Origin: an uncultured bacterium
Lineage (GTDB): Bacteria; Bacillota_I; Bacilli_A; RFN20; CAG-826
Assembly (NCBI GenBank): GCA_949295325.1
Contig: CASFKG010000001.1
Coordinates: 62,001 to 126,000 of the forward strand
DNA: 64,000 nt
Direction of reading: 5' to 3'
The notes below the pieces were generated by a model. It ran no database searches, was not told where the DNA came from, and saw only the letters and a program-made list of their open reading frames with translations. The translations under genes and the position numbers were made by a program. Position 1 is the stretch's first letter. Each line of letters starts with the position of its first letter. Shown piece after piece: positions 61,313 through 64,000 of the stretch.

Positions 61313-61329
61313 ATTCTTCTAAACGCGGC

Positions 61330-61770
61330 TTACTTGGCCTCGGCTTCGGGGGTTGTTTCCTTTCCCTTTTCGCCTTCGGGAAGGGCTTCGCTACCGTCCG
61401 GGGCGACTTCCTTCGCTTCGCCTTCGATTGGGGCGGCGGACTCGCTAAGAATCTGCATCCTCTCGCGCCGGCGGGCATTCCTTTCCTCGTCCCTGTCTTC
61501 CCGCTTGGCGTAGGCGCTAAGGGCCACGGAGGCGATGACGGCTCCTAAGATGAGGGCGATAACCCCCCACCAGCGGAAACCGATTCCGGTAGAAGCTAAG
61601 AGGACTTCTTCGCTCTGGGCAATGGGGTTATCGGCCTGCTGGGTACCCAGATGGGTCCCGACGATGCCCGTTATTATGAGGGCAATGCCGGTAAGCCCGA
61701 TGAGCCCGGAGGCAACATAGAGACCCAGTTCGGTCTTCTTGAGCTTGCGTTTGGTTTTCTTCTCTTCCAT
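61330..61770 (-). CDS. Small membrane protein with charged tail
   Basis: The 146-residue protein has two membrane helices (~residues 14-36 and ~65-85) after a Lys-rich N-terminus (MEEKKTKRKLKKTELG). The C-terminal tail is rich in Arg, Glu and Ala, probably disordered and cytoplasmic. Third gene of a three-gene operon with a one-base gap to the upstream gene. Function unknown. Confidence 0.65.
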   Translation of the reverse strand: MEEKKTKRKLKKTELGLYVASGLIGLTGIALIITGIVGTHLGTQQADNPIAQSEEVLLASTGIGFRWWGVIALILGAVIASVALSAYAKREDRDEERNARRRERMQILSESAAPIEGEAKEVAPDGSEALPEGEKGKETTPEAEAK

Positions 61771-61771
61771 A

Positions 61772-62698
61772 TCAGGCCTTCGGCAGACCGGTCACGGGAT
61801 CGAGTTTGATTCCGCCGTCTTCCTTTTTCTTTTCCTCGGCGGGCTTGGCCTGGCCTTGCGACTTGATGACGTTGTTGTCGGCCTTGGCTTGGGCAATCAG
61901 CTCGTTGATGAGGGGGATGTAGCGCTCGCGGAAACTCGGTTCGGCTTCCCGGACGAAGTTCCCGATGGTGGTCTGTACGTCCTTAATGACCTCGCCGAAG
62001 TTCTTTCCCTTGGGAAGGTCCCGGCGGCCGGTCATCATTTCGCAGAGGTCGACCACCTTGTCTTCCATCGTCTTGTAGGTTTCGTCGGTAAGGTGGCTAT
62101 TGGCCTTGACTCCGTTGATGAAGCCGATTATGCGGCCGATGTCGCTGCCGATGAAGCGGGAGGAAGGAGATTCGGCTCCCTTGGCTTCCCTACGGGCTTG
62201 GTTGTAGTCTCCGAAGAGCTTGGCCAGATCGTTGACCAAGGTCATGAAGGCCACACCGCAGTAGAGGCGGTTTTCGGCCTTGTTGACCTTGCTGGCCTCT
62301 TCGACGTCTATCTTCTTGTTCTCCGCGTCGCGGACGATGCCGATTATCATGGCCTCGACGTTGTTATGGACGGTAAGCGCCCCTTCGTAGATGGCCAGGT
62401 GCTGGGCATGGTCGACCCTGAGACCGTCGTCGGCGAGCTTGAGGATGGTGGATTCGTCGCCGTAGACGTTATCGTAAAAATCCTTGATGACTTTCCTTAG
62501 CTTTTCGCCGTTTTCCCCGCTATGGTCGAGAATGCTCTTGAGCGGGGTGTTCTGTTCGATTTCCACCAAAACCGAGCGCTTCTTTTCCTGAAAGGCCCTC
62601 GTGTCGTACGTGTCCTTCTTAAGGCAATACTCCAAGGAGTCGCGCATCACGACGTTGTAGTGGATGAGTGTGGTTATTACTTCGCTGACGTTATTCAT
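61772..62698 (-). CDS. Uncharacterised helical cytoplasmic protein
   Basis: The 308-residue protein is predicted largely helical and soluble, with AIYEGALTVHNNVEAMIIGI and RRDLPKGKNFGEVIKDVQTT. Its tail (residues ~285-308) is Lys/Glu/Pro-rich. It overlaps the HAD gene by 4 bases (ATGA). I do not recognise the family. Confidence 0.65.
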   Translation of the reverse strand: MNNVSEVITTLIHYNVVMRDSLEYCLKKDTYDTRAFQEKKRSVLVEIEQNTPLKSILDHSGENGEKLRKVIKDFYDNVYGDESTILKLADDGLRVDHAQHLAIYEGALTVHNNVEAMIIGIVRDAENKKIDVEEASKVNKAENRLYCGVAFMTLVNDLAKLFGDYNQARREAKGAESPSSRFIGSDIGRIIGFINGVKANSHLTDETYKTMEDKVVDLCEMMTGRRDLPKGKNFGEVIKDVQTTIGNFVREAEPSFRERYIPLINELIAQAKADNNVIKSQGQAKPAEEKKKEDGGIKLDPVTGLPKA

Positions 62699-63564
62699 TT
62701 TTCCTTCTTTCCTTCTTTCTCCTCCGACGGGTAGACGAAGTCTTGAAGTTCGTAGAAACGGTCTATGACGTGGCCGGCCCGCTTTTTGACGTTTTCCGGA
62801 CCGTGGCTCATGCAGAAACTGCTCTCCGGGAAGTCGAGAAACATCGAGATATCGTTACCCGAATCCCCGACAACCAGCACATTATCGCGGTTGAGGCCGT
62901 TGTATTCAAGATAAAAGGCCAGTCCTTCGGATTTGCTGCACCCCTTTGGGGTGACTTCGATGGATGTGCCGACCCAGCTGAACTCCGCGTCCTTGTATTT
63001 TTCCCGAAGCTCCTTGTTGGCTTCCTTGGCCATTTCCTGCTTCTTCTTGGTAAGCCCGAAGAAAAGCATGATCTTGTAGACGTCGCCCTTGTCCAATTCT
63101 TCCCGGAAGACCTTGTCGCTTCTGACGAATCTCTCCCGGTAGCTGCCCATCACCCACTGGTAGACGAAGTATCCGAAATTTGTGAAGTTGCTGACGTCCG
63201 TCCTATTCAGGACCATGTTCCTATCGCGGCTCATGAGGATAAGCAGCGGCGGGTTGTACCTCTTCCTTATGTCGTCGAGGAGGTCTTTCGAAAACTTTGG
63301 CTCGAATGTTTTCTCCCGGATTATCGATCCGCCGGAAATGATGTAGGCTCCGTTGCAGCCGATTGCATCGACCTGCCTATGAAGCCTCTTCCCCACTTTT
63401 TCGGAAATATAGCGGTTGCGCCCGGAAACGATTACCAGCCTTCCGCCGTCGTCCATGAACCGCTTCACGAAGCGCTTGCTTCTAAGCGGGATCATCGTGA
63501 TGGGGGCCCGTGGGTAGAAAAGGGTCCCGTCTAGATCCGTCGCGATTACCTTGTTGGTTTGCAC
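62695..63564 (-). CDS. Cof-type HAD phosphatase
   Basis: The 289-residue protein has motif I VIATDLDGTLFYP at its very start, motif II IVSGRNR and motif IV VVGDSGNDISMFLD. The start is taken at GTG 63564 because a TATGAT box (63571-63576) ends 6 bases before it and motif I follows within 15 residues. The longer frame to 63633 would run through the promoter and hpf terminator. First gene of the three-gene operon. Confidence 0.85.
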   Translation of the reverse strand: MQTNKVIATDLDGTLFYPRAPITMIPLRSKRFVKRFMDDGGRLVIVSGRNRYISEKVGKRLHRQVDAIGCNGAYIISGGSIIREKTFEPKFSKDLLDDIRKRYNPPLLILMSRDRNMVLNRTDVSNFTNFGYFVYQWVMGSYRERFVRSDKVFREELDKGDVYKIMLFFGLTKKKQEMAKEANKELREKYKDAEFSWVGTSIEVTPKGCSKSEGLAFYLEYNGLNRDNVLVVGDSGNDISMFLDFPESSFCMSHGPENVKKRAGHVIDRFYELQDFVYPSEEKEGKKEK

Positions 63565-63570
63565 GAGCAA

Positions 63571-63576
63571 ATCATA
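63571..63576 (-). promoter_or_regulatory. -10 box TATGAT, leaderless GTG arrangement
   Basis: TATGAT on the minus strand ends 6 bases before GTG 63564. TTGCGT 17 bases further upstream is a weak -35 that touches the T-tract of the hpf terminator. Confidence 0.55.
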
Positions 63577-63597
63577 AGTAAGTTGTGGCCAAAACGC

Positions 63598-63629
63598 AAA
63601 AAGGCCGGGGAAGAAACCCCCGGCCTTTT
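63598..63629 (-). terminator. hpf terminator
   Basis: AAGGCCGGGG / CCCCGGCCTT, a perfect 10-bp stem, with T-runs on both sides, so it may act in both directions; on the minus strand it ends hpf. Confidence 0.85.
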
Positions 63630-63636
63630 CCATAGA

Positions 63637-64000
63637 TCAGGCGATTTTGTTTTCGGCCTGAATTACGCCGTAGCCGCCTTCGTCGCGGCGGTAGGCTACG
63701 GAAATCCGGTCGTCGTCTTCGTCCAGATAGAGGAAGAAACTGTGCCCGAGGGCTTCCATGCGGGTAATGGCCTCGTCGAGGTTCATCGGCTCAAGATAGT
63801 ATGACTTGGTGCGGACGACCTGTTCGGCCTCTTCGTTTTCCTGCTCTTCCATGAAGTTCTCGAAGGCGATGGCCTTGCCTAGCGAGGTGGCTTCGTCCTT
63901 GCGGCGCTCCATACGGGTCTTGAGTTTCCTCATTTGGCCCTCGAGCTTGTCTATGGCGAAGTCGAAGGCGGCATAAAGGTCGTTGTTGCGGACTTCGGTG
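63637..64000 (-). CDS. hpf: Long-form ribosome hibernation factor HPF (5' end outside window)
   Basis: The frame runs off the right edge. The part visible includes NNDLYAAFDFAIDKLEGQMR, the end of the HPF/RaiA N-terminal domain, and then a linker. The C-terminal dimerisation domain has VVRTKSYYLEPMNLDEAI, MEALGHSFFLYLDEDD and VAYRRDEGGYGVI. The long form joins 70S ribosomes into inactive 100S dimers in slow growth. The first ~70 residues are missing from the window. Confidence 0.92.
   Translation of the reverse strand, partial: TEVRNNDLYAAFDFAIDKLEGQMRKLKTRMERRKDEATSLGKAIAFENFMEEQENEEAEQVVRTKSYYLEPMNLDEAITRMEALGHSFFLYLDEDDDRISVAYRRDEGGYGVIQAENKIA

Noticed and set aside
61095-61478. 127-residue minus-strand frame over the 61.0-61.3 kb gap
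   Set aside because: It overlaps the tail of the small membrane gene in another frame and crosses that operon's terminator; low-complexity and without a promoter.
1-64000. CRISPR arrays, rRNA genes, replication origin, intact IS elements
   Set aside because: No regularly spaced repeats, no rRNA-like sequence, no DnaA-box cluster or dnaA/dnaN context, and no transposase were seen on either strand.

Overview
This 64 kb stretch of moderately GC-rich DNA looks like a chromosomal piece of an uncultured, anaerobic, fermentative member of the Bacillota, most likely class Bacilli (gut or rumen relatives of Erysipelotrichales, RF39 or Acholeplasmatales). The evidence is gene content: Spx, YlmH, a YlbF-family protein, YitT, RNase J, a CYTH protein, Rex, AdhE, [FeFe]-hydrogenase-type proteins and many Sec lipoproteins. 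The standard genetic code is used (TGA is a stop). No rRNA operon and no CRISPR array is present. The lineage call is inference from gene content, not a database match. Layout, left to right. 1-4.9 kb: the end of a membrane protein, a flavoprotein pair (ferredoxin-reductase-like plus phytoene-desaturase-like), and ylmH. 5.0-8.2 kb: a visibly AT-rich scar of mobile DNA. It holds a frameshifted xre regulator, a 5'-truncated Rhs C-terminus with a small membrane protein that could be its immunity partner, a holin-like remnant, the 3' half of a large serine recombinase, a repeat cluster and tRNA-His. 8.2-18.5 kb: housekeeping and membrane genes (Nudix, SpoU methylase, WYL regulator, gltX followed by tRNA-Glu, tRNA-Gly, rdgB, an MFS carrier, a large LRR lipoprotein). 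18.5-30 kb: orphan vsr, a GNAT protein, a heterodimeric ABC exporter, an acyltransferase plus AMP-ligase pair, and unknowns. 30-39.8 kb: the most interesting region, a minus-strand operon rex - adhE - [2Fe-2S] protein - PAS-type sensory [FeFe]-hydrogenase homologue - SpoIIE-type phosphatase - second [FeFe]-hydrogenase homologue - DUF362 ferredoxin - GDPD. Its promoter is flanked by two near-identical 18-bp inverted repeats (TCGGTAA-N4-TTACCGA type) and carries a near-perfect cre box. 39.8-48.6 kb: YitT, coaD, rsmD, a YlbF-family gene, def, RNase J, maf, a cysteine-less PTS-IIB-like membrane protein, a CYTH protein and Spx. 48.7-56.4 kb: three secreted proteins in one operon, then an M6-type metalloprotease lipoprotein. 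56.4-64 kb: trpS, a HAD phosphatase, a phosphohexomutase, a pseudouridine synthase, tRNA-Ser, a three-gene operon with a HAD phosphatase, and the end of long-form hpf. Two themes run across the window. First, at about sixteen genes a -10 hexamer (usually TAGAAT or TATAAT) ends 6-7 bases before the start codon, so transcription would begin on or next to the start codon; leaderless mRNAs seem common, and several start codons including GTG are reassigned on that basis. Genes inside operons instead carry Shine-Dalgarno sequences or ATGA overlaps. Second, redox control recurs: Rex, the hydrogenase pair, AdhE, Spx with an extra cysteine-rich tail, a CxxC membrane protein and the flavoprotein pair together suggest an organism that balances NADH, H2 and ethanol.
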